NCBI GenBank assembly: GCA_027486405.1
Contig: JAIXPD010000018.1
Location: 1-57,377 of the forward strand
Direction of reading: 5' to 3'
Source of the DNA: Azospirillum sp.
GTDB taxonomy: Bacteria > Pseudomonadota > Alphaproteobacteria > Azospirillales > Azospirillaceae
DNA: 57,377 bases
The notes under the pieces were generated by a model. That model had not been told where the DNA came from. It saw only the letters and a list, made by a program, of their open reading frames with translations, and made no database searches. The position numbers were made by a program, and so were the translations under genes. Shown one piece after another: positions 36,240 through 44,288 of the stretch; position 1 is the first letter of the stretch, and every line of letters starts with the position of its first letter.

Positions 36240-36263
36240 CGTCCCGGCTCCCGCCCTCGCCCA

Positions 36264-37211
36264 TCAGGCGGCGGCGGAGGCCGCCGGTTCGACGTTGCGC
36301 GCGCGGCTGCGCTGGCCATCCGCCGCCACCGGCGGCGCGCCCGCGATGGTGACGCGGCGGACGACGCGCGGTTGGTCGTCGTAATCGTCGATAGCGCGGT
36401 GCTGGGTCGCCCGGTTGTCCCACACCGCCACGTCGCCCGCCGCCCAACGCCAGCGCACGACGTTTTCCGGCCGGGTCACATGGGTCTGGAACAGCTCCAG
36501 CAGCAGCCGGGAATCCGTGCTGGTCAGCCCGAGAATCCGTTGCACGAAATGGCCGAGGATCAGCGCCTTTTCGCCGGTTTCGGGATGGACATGGACCAGC
36601 GGGTGTTCGGTCTCGTAGCGGGTGGCGGTGAAGACCGACTGATAACGGTGCAACGCCTGTTCGGATTTGTTCTGACGGTCGCCGACGTAATCATAGACGT
36701 TGGAATGCAGCGCCCACAGCCGGTCGGCCAGATCGCGCAGCGGCTCGGGCAGTTCGGCGTAGGCGGCGGCGGTGTTGGCCCACAGCGTGTCGCCGCCGCG
36801 TTCGGGCGCGGTGACGCTGCGCAGGATCGAAATCGCCGGGTAATCGGGAACGAAGGTGACGTCGGTGTGCCAGGAACTGGCGCGCTCGCCCCGGCTGCCG
36901 TCGACGTCCAGCACATGGTCGGTCCCCTTCAGCGACGGCACGGTCGGGTGCGACACCAGATCGCCGAACAGCCGCCCGAAGGCTTCCTGCCCGGCTTCGT
37001 CCAGATGGGTCTGATTGCGGAAAAACAGGATCTTGTGGGTTCCCAACGCTTGCCGGATGGCGCGCACGGTCGCCGGTTGCAGATCGCCGGACAGGCGGAG
37101 GTTCAAAACCTCCGCGCCCAGGCGACCGGCGACGGGCCGAAGGTCGAGACCGAAGACGGCGGAGGCTGGGGTCGGGGCGGCGGTGGGGGCGTCGAGGGCA
37201 AGAGCGCTCAT
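36264..37211 (-). CDS. AtsK-like alpha-ketoglutarate-dependent alkylsulfatase 2
   Basis: This 315-aa TauD-family dioxygenase has iron ligands His115 and Asp117 (SSWHTDVTF) and His271 (DNRATQHRAIDDY), Thr142 in PERGGDTLWANTA and an Arg pair in QPRVVRRVTI for 2-oxoglutarate. The close match to AtsK blocks (ALHSNVYDY, ENVVRWRWAAGDVAVWDNRA) indicates an alkyl sulfate ester dioxygenase, producing aldehyde and sulfate. No internal Met and no Cys. It is the last gene of the transporter operon from 40933, which would import its substrate. Confidence 0.9.
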   Translation of the reverse strand: MSALALDAPTAAPTPASAVFGLDLRPVAGRLGAEVLNLRLSGDLQPATVRAIRQALGTHKILFFRNQTHLDEAGQEAFGRLFGDLVSHPTVPSLKGTDHVLDVDGSRGERASSWHTDVTFVPDYPAISILRSVTAPERGGDTLWANTAAAYAELPEPLRDLADRLWALHSNVYDYVGDRQNKSEQALHRYQSVFTATRYETEHPLVHVHPETGEKALILGHFVQRILGLTSTDSRLLLELFQTHVTRPENVVRWRWAAGDVAVWDNRATQHRAIDDYDDQPRVVRRVTIAGAPPVAADGQRSRARNVEPAASAAA

Positions 37212-37282
37212 GCTGGGGGCTTTCCAGTGTTGGATTGGATGACCGGGTTGGTTCGACGGACGGGATGAAAAGGCGGAACGGA

Positions 37283-38083
37283 TCAGGCCGCCAGGGAGGC
37301 GGCGCGGGGCGCGGCGTCAGCGGGGGCGAGTTGGGCGAGAACCTCTTCGCGCAGCCGGACGAAGGTCGGGTCGGCGCGGTCGTGCGCGCCGTCCGCTCCC
37401 AAGGGCAGACGGGCCGCCGGGATGATCGAGGCGATGCGGCCGGGGCGCGGGTGCATCACCACCACGCGGTCGCCGAGAAACAGCGCCTCCTCCACATCGT
37501 GGGTGACGAGGATGGCGGTGATGCCCTCGGCCCGGACGATGCGTTGCAACTCCCCTTGCAGATGGGTGCGGGTCAGCGCGTCGAGCGCGCCGAACGGCTC
37601 GTCCAGCAGCAGGATGCGCGGGCGGTTGACCAGCGCGCGGGCGATGGCGACGCGCTGGGCCATGCCGCCGGACAATTGGCTGGGGTAGGCGTCGGCGAAG
37701 GCGCTCAACCCGACAAGGTCGAGGTGATCGCGGACCAGACGGCGCTTGTCCGCCGCCGACCGCTTTGAGGTCAGCAGGCCAAGGGCGACGTTTTCCGCCG
37801 CCGTCAGCCAGGGAAACAGACGATGCTCCTGAAAGACGATGGCGCGGTCCAGGCCGGGGCCGTCCAGCGCCCGGCCATCCAGCAGGATCGCCCCGTCATG
37901 CTGGCGCTCCAGCCCGACGATCAACCGCAGCAGGGTCGATTTTCCGCAGCCCGACGCGCCGACGATGGACAGGAACTCGCCCGCCGGGATGGACAGGTCG
38001 ATGCCCTGAAGGGCGGTGAAGCTGGCGCCGGACACGCTGTAGCGTTTGCCGACGCCCTGCAAGTCAAGGGTTCCCTGGGTCAT
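37283..38083 (-). CDS. Sulfonate/sulfate-ester ABC transporter ATPase
   Basis: This 266-aa SsuB/TauB-type ATPase has Walker [10 protein letters not shown] near 42, signature LSGGMAQRVAIARAL, Walker [13 protein letters not shown] and H-loop LVTHDVEEALFLGD. VFQEHRLFPWLTA after the Q-loop places it in the sulfonate group. It follows the two permease genes by 25 bp and precedes atsK 2 by 71 bp. It may be the AtsC of a sulfate-ester importer, based on the AtsK neighbour. Confidence 0.9.
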   Translation of the reverse strand: MTQGTLDLQGVGKRYSVSGASFTALQGIDLSIPAGEFLSIVGASGCGKSTLLRLIVGLERQHDGAILLDGRALDGPGLDRAIVFQEHRLFPWLTAAENVALGLLTSKRSAADKRRLVRDHLDLVGLSAFADAYPSQLSGGMAQRVAIARALVNRPRILLLDEPFGALDALTRTHLQGELQRIVRAEGITAILVTHDVEEALFLGDRVVVMHPRPGRIASIIPAARLPLGADGAHDRADPTFVRLREEVLAQLAPADAAPRAASLAA

Positions 38084-38108
38084 GAAATGGGGGACTCCGT
38101 GGGGCCGG

Positions 38109-38915
38109 TCAGCGCGAACGCCAGCGCAGGGCGCGCGCCTCCAGCCGGGTTGCGGCGAGGTTGAGGGCGAGGCCGATCAATCCGAGCAGCAAGACGCCGA
38201 GAAACACGAGATCCATGTGGAAATGCTCGCGCCCCTCGGTCATCAGGCCGCCGATGCCGGGGCCGACGGTCATGAAATATTCAGCGCCGACGGTGGCCAG
38301 CCAGGATTGGATCAGCCCCAGATGCAGACCGATGAAGATCGACGGCAGGGCGGCGGGCAGCGTCAGCGTGACAAGGCGTCGCCAGCGGTTCAGCGTCAGA
38401 ACCTCGGCGACCTCGGCCAGCTTGGGCGGAACCGCGCGGGCACCGTTCCAGGCGTTGACGACGGCGGGGGTGAAGGCGGCCAGCGCGATGAAGGCGATCT
38501 TGGCCTCCTCGCCAACCCCGAACCACACCGACAGCAGCGGGATCCAGGCGAAGATCGCGATCTGCTTCACCGCGTTGAAGGTCGGGCCGATGACCCGGTC
38601 CAGCGTCCGCGACAGTCCCAACGCCAGCCCCAGCGGCACGCCCAGCGCGCTGCCCAGAGCGAAGCCGACCAGATCGCGGGCCAGACTGGCCCCGATGTCC
38701 CCCAGCAAACGGCCTTCGCTCAGTTCCGTGACGGCCCGTTGGAGGACGGCGGCGAGCGACGGCAGGATTTTCGGATCGACCAGGGCGAAGCGGCTCGACG
38801 CCTCCCACGCGATCAGCAGGGCGAGCGCCGGCAGCAGGCCATAGGCGCGGCGGGTTGCGGCGGATGGGGGCGCGTCGCGGTCGGGAGCGGCGGGGGCGAG
38901 GGCGGCGGCGCTCAT
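38109..38915 (-). CDS. Sulfonate/sulfate-ester ABC permease, second of a tandem pair
   Basis: This 268-aa SsuC-type permease shows AYGLLPALALLIAWEASSRF as the first helix and AIFAWIPLLSVWFGVGEEAKIAF. The coupling loop is AEVLTLNRWRRLVTLTLPAALPS. The ATG at 38915 overlaps the stop of the first permease by 4 bp; a longer frame upstream is only overlap. Most SsuC systems use two copies of one permease; here two different permeases are coupled, so the channel is probably a heterodimer. Confidence 0.88.
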   Translation of the reverse strand: MSAAALAPAAPDRDAPPSAATRRAYGLLPALALLIAWEASSRFALVDPKILPSLAAVLQRAVTELSEGRLLGDIGASLARDLVGFALGSALGVPLGLALGLSRTLDRVIGPTFNAVKQIAIFAWIPLLSVWFGVGEEAKIAFIALAAFTPAVVNAWNGARAVPPKLAEVAEVLTLNRWRRLVTLTLPAALPSIFIGLHLGLIQSWLATVGAEYFMTVGPGIGGLMTEGREHFHMDLVFLGVLLLGLIGLALNLAATRLEARALRWRSR

Positions 38916-39793
38916 GATCCGGCCAACTCCCAGCGTTGGAGGCGGCGCTCCACCCGGCCCAGCGACCAATCCAGCGCGAAGCCGACCAGACCGACGACGA
39001 TCATCGCCAGGATGACCAGATCAAGCTGGAACAGTTGCCGCCCCCAGACCATCAGATAGCCCAGCCCTTCGGACGAGGCGAGCAACTCGACCGCCACCAG
39101 CGCCAACCACGCGTTGGTCAGGCCGTTGCGGATTCCGGTGAAAACCGTGGGGACCGACGCGGGCAGCACGATCCGCGTCAGGGTCAGCCACGGCCCGAAG
39201 GTCAGCGCCGCGCCAACCTCGCGCCACGCGGCGGGAACGTTGCGGATGCCCTTGTGCGTGTTCAGCGCCACCGGGATCAACGCCGCCTTGGCGATGATGA
39301 GGACCTTCAACGCCTCGTCGATGCCGACCAGCAGCATCAGCAGCGGGATCCAGCCCAGCGGCGGCACCTGGGCGATGGCGGTGAAGCTCGGTTCGATGAT
39401 CCAGCGCGCCCGATCCGACAGCCCCATGGCCACGCCCAGCCCCAACCCCAGCGCCGCGCCCAGCGCGAAGCCTTCGATCACCCGCAGCAGGCTGACGCCG
39501 GTGTGGAACCACAGATCGCCGGTTTCGACGAATTCGGCGACGGTCGCGGCGACCAGGGCGGGATCGGGCAGGATTTGGGCGGGCAGCCAGCCCAGCCGGG
39601 CCGACAGGATCCACAGGCCCAGCAAGAGCGTCGGGAAGGCGAGGGGGACGGCGGCGGCGGCGGTCACGCCGCCGCGAAGCCGTTCCGCCACGGCGGCCAG
39701 ACGGGGCGGCCAACGGCGGGGGCCGACGGCGGCGGACGGGTCGCGGGCGACGGCGGAGTGAAAGGCGGCGCGGCCGAGGTCAAGGTTGGTCAT
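38912..39793 (-). CDS. Sulfonate/sulfate-ester ABC permease, first of a tandem pair
   Basis: This 293-aa permease has a long N-terminal segment (AVARDPSAAVGPRRWPPRLA), then membrane helices from LAFPTLLLGLWILSARLGWL. Conserved blocks are PPLGWIPLLMLLVGIDEALKVLI and the EAA-type loop GAALTFGPWLTLTRIVLPASVPT. It is translationally coupled to the second permease and starts 45 bp after the binding-protein gene. Confidence 0.88.
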   Translation of the reverse strand: MTNLDLGRAAFHSAVARDPSAAVGPRRWPPRLAAVAERLRGGVTAAAAVPLAFPTLLLGLWILSARLGWLPAQILPDPALVAATVAEFVETGDLWFHTGVSLLRVIEGFALGAALGLGLGVAMGLSDRARWIIEPSFTAIAQVPPLGWIPLLMLLVGIDEALKVLIIAKAALIPVALNTHKGIRNVPAAWREVGAALTFGPWLTLTRIVLPASVPTVFTGIRNGLTNAWLALVAVELLASSEGLGYLMVWGRQLFQLDLVILAMIVVGLVGFALDWSLGRVERRLQRWELAGS

Positions 39794-39838
39794 GCGGCGA
39801 CTCCCGTGCGAAAGGCGTCTGGGGCAAAGACGTCTGCG

Positions 39839-40933
39839 TTACTTCGCGGCGGTCTGCTGCTGGCCCTTGGCGTCGTAGCGCGGCCAACGGCCTTCCAACC
39901 CCAATTCGGCGGTGGCCTTGTTCACGTAAGACGGCTCGAACCAGCCATCGACGCTGACGTCGCCGCGCACCAGCTTGTAGCCCTTGGCCCGTTCGATCTG
40001 GTCGCGGTAGGCGGCGACGAGGAAGTCGTCGATCACCGGGGTGTTGCGGTAGACCAGAGACTGCCCGTCGAGATCGGCGCGGAAGGTTTCCGCCGGAATG
40101 CCGGACTTGGCCCATTCCTCAAACACCGCTTCGCGGTTGGCCTCGTCCGACGCCCAGGCGGCGGCCTTCACCAGCGCCTTGACCACGCGGTACGTCACGC
40201 CGGGATGCGCCTGCTCGAACGCCTCCGTCACCAACAGATGCGCATGGCGGGTGAAGGTCGGGTCGTCGCCCTTGGTGCTGTAGATCACCTTGGCCGTGCC
40301 CTGCTTGTCGAGCGCCAGATAGTCGGCCTGGCCAAAGGCGGCGTCGATGTCGCCGGTGGCCAGGGCCGCCGTCGCGGTGGCGAAATCCATGTTGATGAAT
40401 TTCACGTCGCGTTCGGTCAGGCCATGGGCGGCCAGAACCTTGTCGGTGGCGAGTTGAAGGTTGGTGCCGCGAAACTGCGCCACCTTGCGGCCCTTCAGAT
40501 CGGCGATGGAGGCGATGCCCGATTTCGGCGTGACCGCCAGATAGATGTTCGCCCGCAGGCCGCTGGCGTCGAGAAGCTTGGTCTTCAACCCGTTGGATCG
40601 ACCGACCACGGCGGGCAGGTCGCCTTGCAGGGCGAAATCCAACTGCTTGTTGGCGATGGCCTCGTTCACCGCCGGGCCGGCGCCTTTGAAAAAGGACCAT
40701 TCGATGGAAATGTCGGGGTCGTTCTTGAACTCCTCGGCCAGAAAGCCCTTGGAATGGAGGATGGCGGCGGAATTGCTGCTGCCGAATTGGCGGTTGCCGA
40801 CGCCGACCTGGGCGAAGCCGAAGCGGATGGCGACCGGTTCGGCCAGGACAGGTTCCGCCGCCGTCAGCCCAAAGGCCAGGGCGGCGGTGGCCAGAAAGAC
40901 GGATTTCGCGGCGAGGGAAGCAAGGGCTTTCAT
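39839..40933 (-). CDS. Sulfonate/sulfate-ester ABC binding protein
   Basis: This 364-aa periplasmic protein has a signal peptide (SLAAKSVFLATAALAFGL, cut near VLA-EPVA) and SsuA-family blocks: FGFAQVGVGNRQFGSS, LQGDLPAVVGRSNGLKTKLL, GRKVAQFRGTNLQLATDKVL and ATGDIDAAFGQADYLAL. One internal Met (INMDF), no Cys. It starts the five-gene operon that ends with atsK 2. It resembles AtsR, the sulfate-ester binding protein, in context. Confidence 0.88.
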   Translation of the reverse strand: MKALASLAAKSVFLATAALAFGLTAAEPVLAEPVAIRFGFAQVGVGNRQFGSSNSAAILHSKGFLAEEFKNDPDISIEWSFFKGAGPAVNEAIANKQLDFALQGDLPAVVGRSNGLKTKLLDASGLRANIYLAVTPKSGIASIADLKGRKVAQFRGTNLQLATDKVLAAHGLTERDVKFINMDFATATAALATGDIDAAFGQADYLALDKQGTAKVIYSTKGDDPTFTRHAHLLVTEAFEQAHPGVTYRVVKALVKAAAWASDEANREAVFEEWAKSGIPAETFRADLDGQSLVYRNTPVIDDFLVAAYRDQIERAKGYKLVRGDVSVDGWFEPSYVNKATAELGLEGRWPRYDAKGQQQTAAK

Positions 40934-41037
40934 GGCGGGGCGTCTCTCCGATGGAGGGCGGGGACCGGGGCGCGCGGGTCAGGACGCGCGGCGCGGGCGG
41001 TTCCGAAAATGCGATGGGGACCTGCGATGGGGTGTTT

Positions 41038-41085
41038 GTAGTTGACTATATCTATAGACATTATCAACATAGGAAAAATTAAGCG
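41038..41085. promoter_or_regulatory. Divergent promoter island, sulfate-ester operon / aldo-keto reductase
   Basis: Two recurring boxes lie side by side: ATAGACATTA (41054-41063) and ATAGGAAAAA (41069-41078), preceded by TTGACTATATCT. This 48-bp AT-rich core between divergent operons is the best single example of the paired motif. Confidence 0.6.
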
Positions 41086-41147
41086 TATTAATCATGTTGT
41101 TCATCGGGCGGCGGGGTCGCCGCCCCGCAACGGGAGACATCCGAATC

Positions 41148-42161
41148 ATGGTTGAGCACCGCTATCTCGGACGCAGCGGGCTGAAGGTTTCGCCCCTGGC
41201 TTTGGGGGCGATGATGTTCGGCGGCCCGACCGACGAGCCGACCGCGCAGCGCATCATCGCCAAGGCCAAGGCGCAGGGCTTCAACTTCATCGACACCGCC
41301 GACGTCTACCACCAGGGCCGCTCGGAAGAGGTGGTGGGGCGGGCCATCGCGTCCGACCGCGACGCCTGGGTGTTGGCGACCAAATTCGTCAACCCGCTGG
41401 GCGACGGTCCCAACCGGGGCGGCATTTCGCGCAAATGGATCGTCGAAACGGTGGAGAACAGCCTGCGCCGTTTGGGCACGGATTACATCGACATCCTGTA
41501 TTTCCACCGCGCCCCCTTCGACGCCCCGTTGGACGAGGCGGTGCGCGCCATCGCCGATCTGGTGCGGGCGGGCAAGCTGCGTTACTTCGGTGTGTCCAAC
41601 TTCCGCGCCTGGCGGATCGCCGAGGTGGCGCATCTGGCCGACCGCTACGGCATCGACCGCCCCATCGCCAGCCAGCCGCTCTACAACATCGTCAACCGCA
41701 CCGCCGAGGCGGAACAATTGCCGGCGGCGGCCCATTATGGGCTTGGCGTGGTGTCCTATTCGCCGCTGGCGCGCGGGGTTCTGACCGGCAAATACGCGCC
41801 CGACGCCGCGCCCGCGCCCGACACCCGCGCGGGCCGCGCCGACCGGCGCATTCTGGAAACCGAATGGCGTCCCGAATCGCTGGCGATCGCCCAGGAGATC
41901 AAGCGCCACACCGACGAACGCGGCGTGTCCCCGGCGGATTTCGCCCTGGCGTGGGTGCTGAACAACCGGCTCGTCACCGCCGCCATCGCCGGGCCGCGCA
42001 CCGAAGAGCAGTGGGACGGCTATGTGAAGGCGCTCGACTACCGCTTCACCGCCGAGGATGAGGCGTTGGTCAACCGTTTGGTGGCGGCGGGCCACGCCTC
42101 CACCCACGGATTCAACGACCCAAGCCATCCGGTGGAAGGCCGGGTCGCGCGCGTCGGATAG
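41148..42161 (+). CDS. Aldo/keto reductase
   Basis: This 337-aa NADPH-dependent reductase has the TIM-barrel pattern YLGRSGLKVSPLALGAMMFGG, FNFIDTADVYHQGRSEEVVG with catalytic Asp and Tyr, LATKFVNPLG with Lys, and DYIDILYFHRAPFDAP with His. The cofactor segment SPLARGVLTGKYAP and AIAGPRTEEQWD follow. It has two Met in a row and no Cys. Oxygenolytic desulfonation gives aldehydes, so reduction of those aldehydes is a likely job. ATG 41148 is preferred over an upstream in-frame ATG at 41094 because it gives the normal family start. Confidence 0.88.
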   Translation: MVEHRYLGRSGLKVSPLALGAMMFGGPTDEPTAQRIIAKAKAQGFNFIDTADVYHQGRSEEVVGRAIASDRDAWVLATKFVNPLGDGPNRGGISRKWIVETVENSLRRLGTDYIDILYFHRAPFDAPLDEAVRAIADLVRAGKLRYFGVSNFRAWRIAEVAHLADRYGIDRPIASQPLYNIVNRTAEAEQLPAAAHYGLGVVSYSPLARGVLTGKYAPDAAPAPDTRAGRADRRILETEWRPESLAIAQEIKRHTDERGVSPADFALAWVLNNRLVTAAIAGPRTEEQWDGYVKALDYRFTAEDEALVNRLVAAGHASTHGFNDPSHPVEGRVARVG

Positions 42162-42167
42162 GCGCGC

Positions 42168-42249
42168 CTGGACAGGGTTTCTGGACAGGGTTCCTGGACA
42201 GGGGGCGGCGAGTTTCCTATACCGGCCTGAATCACCCACAGCGATTCAG
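42168..42249. repeat. Three 13-bp direct repeats, box and hairpin before the rrf2 gene
   Basis: CTGGACAGGGTTT, CTGGACAGGGTTC and CTGGACAGGGGGC lie in a row (42168-42206). Next comes a minus-strand ATAGGAAAC box (42212-42220), then an inverted repeat CTGAATC/GATTCAG (42227-42249) 10 bp before the start codon. Together they look like a compact autoregulatory region. Confidence 0.6.
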
Positions 42250-42259
42250 GGTTCCCGGC

Positions 42260-42709
42260 GTGCTGAGCAACAAGGGCAAATACGGGCTGAAGGCGTTGAT
42301 CCATCTGGCGGCCCTGCCGCCGGGCGTCAGCGCCCAAGGCGCCGACATCGCCGCGCGCAACAACATTCCCAAAAAATTCCTCGATGGGATCCTGTTGGAA
42401 CTGCGCAACGCGGGGGTGGTCCATTCCCGCAAGGGGCCGGGCGGCGGCTATCGCCTCGCCCGCCCGGCCTCGCAAATCCGCATCGGCGCGGTGGTCCGCG
42501 TGCTCGACGGGCCGCTGGCCCCCATCGCCTGCGTCAGCCAATCCGCCTATCAACCGTGTGAGGATTGTGGCGATCCCTGCCGTTGCCCGGTGCGGGAAGC
42601 CATGCGGATGGCCCGCGACGCCATCGCCTATGTGCTGGACAACATGGAGCTTTCGGCGTTGGTCGCCCATGCGGAACCCCATGACGATCTGTGGATGTAT
42701 GTGATTTGA
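42260..42709 (+). CDS. Rrf2-family transcriptional regulator with five-Cys cluster
   Basis: This 149-aa protein begins at a GTG with the Rrf2 start LSNKGKYGLKALIHLAAL and has the winged helix (IAARNNIPKKFLDGILLELR, RKGPGGGYRLARP). Cys91, Cys100, Cys103, Cys107 and Cys109 form a dense cluster (PCEDCGDPCRCP) suited to a Fe-S centre or thiol sensing. Rrf2 proteins include CymR and IscR, which read cysteine or Fe-S status. In the middle of the island, with matching boxes around it, it is the best candidate regulator of the sulfur response. It keeps its Cys and Met, unlike the other genes. Confidence 0.88.
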   Translation: MLSNKGKYGLKALIHLAALPPGVSAQGADIAARNNIPKKFLDGILLELRNAGVVHSRKGPGGGYRLARPASQIRIGAVVRVLDGPLAPIACVSQSAYQPCEDCGDPCRCPVREAMRMARDAIAYVLDNMELSALVAHAEPHDDLWMYVI

Positions 42710-42734
42710 CAGGTCGATTTCGCTGTATATCTGT

Positions 42735-42780
42735 GAATTTCTCCACATAAACCACTTAATCAATAGACAATATGGGGGAT
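42735..42780 (+). promoter_or_regulatory. Promoter island of the two-monooxygenase operon
   Basis: The box ATAGACAATA lies at 42763-42772 in an AT-rich stretch about 135 bp before the gene at 42907. The 197-bp gap 42710-42906 holds no gene. Confidence 0.55.
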
Positions 42781-42906
42781 TGAGAGCAGGATCGTCCCTG
42801 TTTTTCGCGAGGGGGACGCGCGCCCGCCGCCGGTCGCCGCTGTGACGGTCGCCGCCGCGACACCGCGCCGCCCAGCCTCGCCTCCACCCGCCAGCAGGGG
42901 TTTTCC

Positions 42907-44265
42907 ATGCCCGCATCGTCCGCCATCCCGAATCGGCAACTGACGCTCAACCTGTTCATCTATCCCGGCGGCCATCACGAGGCGGGATGGCGCTATCCCG
43001 GCTCGGATCCGCAGCGGCTGAACGACGCCGCCTATTACCAGGAGTTGGCGCAGAAGGCCGAAGCGGCCAAGTTCGACGCGGTGTTCTTCGCCGACGGCCC
43101 GGCCTTGCCCGACAACATCCGCTACGCCTCGCGTTTCCGGTACGAGCCGCTGACGCTGTTGACGGCCATCGCCGCCGTCACCTCGCGCATCGGGCTGATC
43201 GGCACCGCGTCCACCACCTATTACGAGCCGTACAATCTGGCCCGGCTCTACGCCTCGCTCGACCACATCAGCGGCGGGCGCGCCGGTTGGAACATCGTCA
43301 CCACCTCGGCGTCCAACGCCGGGGCGAATTTCGGTTTGCCGGAAAACCCCTCGCACGCCGACCGCGACGCCCGCGCCAGCGAATTCGTCGATGTCGTCAC
43401 CAAGCTGTGGGACAGTTGGGAGGACGACGCGCTGGTCGCCGACCCGGTGTCGGGCGTGCTGGCCGACGACGCCAAGATTCACGCCATCGAGCACATCGGT
43501 CGCCATTTCCGGGTGAAGGGGGCCTTGAACGCGCCGCGCACCCCGCAGGGCCGCCCGGTCTATGTCCAGGCGGGATCGTCCGACGACGGCCGTTCCTTCG
43601 CCGCGCGCTACGCCGAGGCGATCTTCACCGCGCATCAGACGCTGGCCAGCGCCCAAAGCTTTTACGCCGACATCAAGAAGCAGACGGCGGCGTTGGGCCG
43701 CAACCCGGACCATGTCCGCGTCCTGCCCGGCATCAGCCCCTACATCGGCTCGACCGAGGCGGAGGCGAAGGCGCTGTTCGAGGAGTTCAACGCGCTGATC
43801 CAACCGGCTTTCTCGTTGGCGCAGTTGAAGCAGATGATCGGGCTGGATCTGACCGGCCATGACCTGGACGGGCCGTTCCCGCGCCATTTGATCGACACAT
43901 CCGGGCCGCTGGGCGTCGCCAGCCGCTTCCGTCTGGTGCTCGACATCGTGGACCGGGAAAAGCCGACGATCCGCCAATTGATCGAACGCTTGGCGGGCGC
44001 GCGCGGCCATTACGTGGTGGTCGGCACGCCGGAGAAGATCGCCGACGAAATTCAGACCTGGTTCGAGAACGGCGCCGCCGACGGCTTCAACGTCATGCCG
44101 CCCTGGCTGCATGGCGGCTTCGAGGTCTTCGCCGCCGAGGTGCTTCCCATCCTGCGCAAGCGCGGCCTGTTCCGCACGGAGTACAGCGGGACCACCCTGC
44201 GCGACCATTACGGCCTGCCGCGCCCCGACAGCCAGTTCGCCACGGCGGAACGCGCCACCGCCTGA
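42907..44265 (+). CDS. NtaA/SnaA/DszA-family FMN-dependent monooxygenase
   Basis: This 452-aa luciferase-fold enzyme has GGHHEAGWRYPGSDPQ near 22, LYASLDHISGGRAGWNIVTTSAS, YVQAGSSDDGRSFAARYAEA and the end GLFRTEYSGTTLRDHYGLPRP. Two internal Met, no Cys. It oxidises an organosulfur compound or amine with FMNH2 supplied by a separate reductase. It forms an operon with the gene at 44289 (23 bp apart). Confidence 0.88.
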   Translation: MPASSAIPNRQLTLNLFIYPGGHHEAGWRYPGSDPQRLNDAAYYQELAQKAEAAKFDAVFFADGPALPDNIRYASRFRYEPLTLLTAIAAVTSRIGLIGTASTTYYEPYNLARLYASLDHISGGRAGWNIVTTSASNAGANFGLPENPSHADRDARASEFVDVVTKLWDSWEDDALVADPVSGVLADDAKIHAIEHIGRHFRVKGALNAPRTPQGRPVYVQAGSSDDGRSFAARYAEAIFTAHQTLASAQSFYADIKKQTAALGRNPDHVRVLPGISPYIGSTEAEAKALFEEFNALIQPAFSLAQLKQMIGLDLTGHDLDGPFPRHLIDTSGPLGVASRFRLVLDIVDREKPTIRQLIERLAGARGHYVVVGTPEKIADEIQTWFENGAADGFNVMPPWLHGGFEVFAAEVLPILRKRGLFRTEYSGTTLRDHYGLPRPDSQFATAERATA

Positions 44266-44288
44266 CCCGTTTCCCGGAGTGTTCCCCA

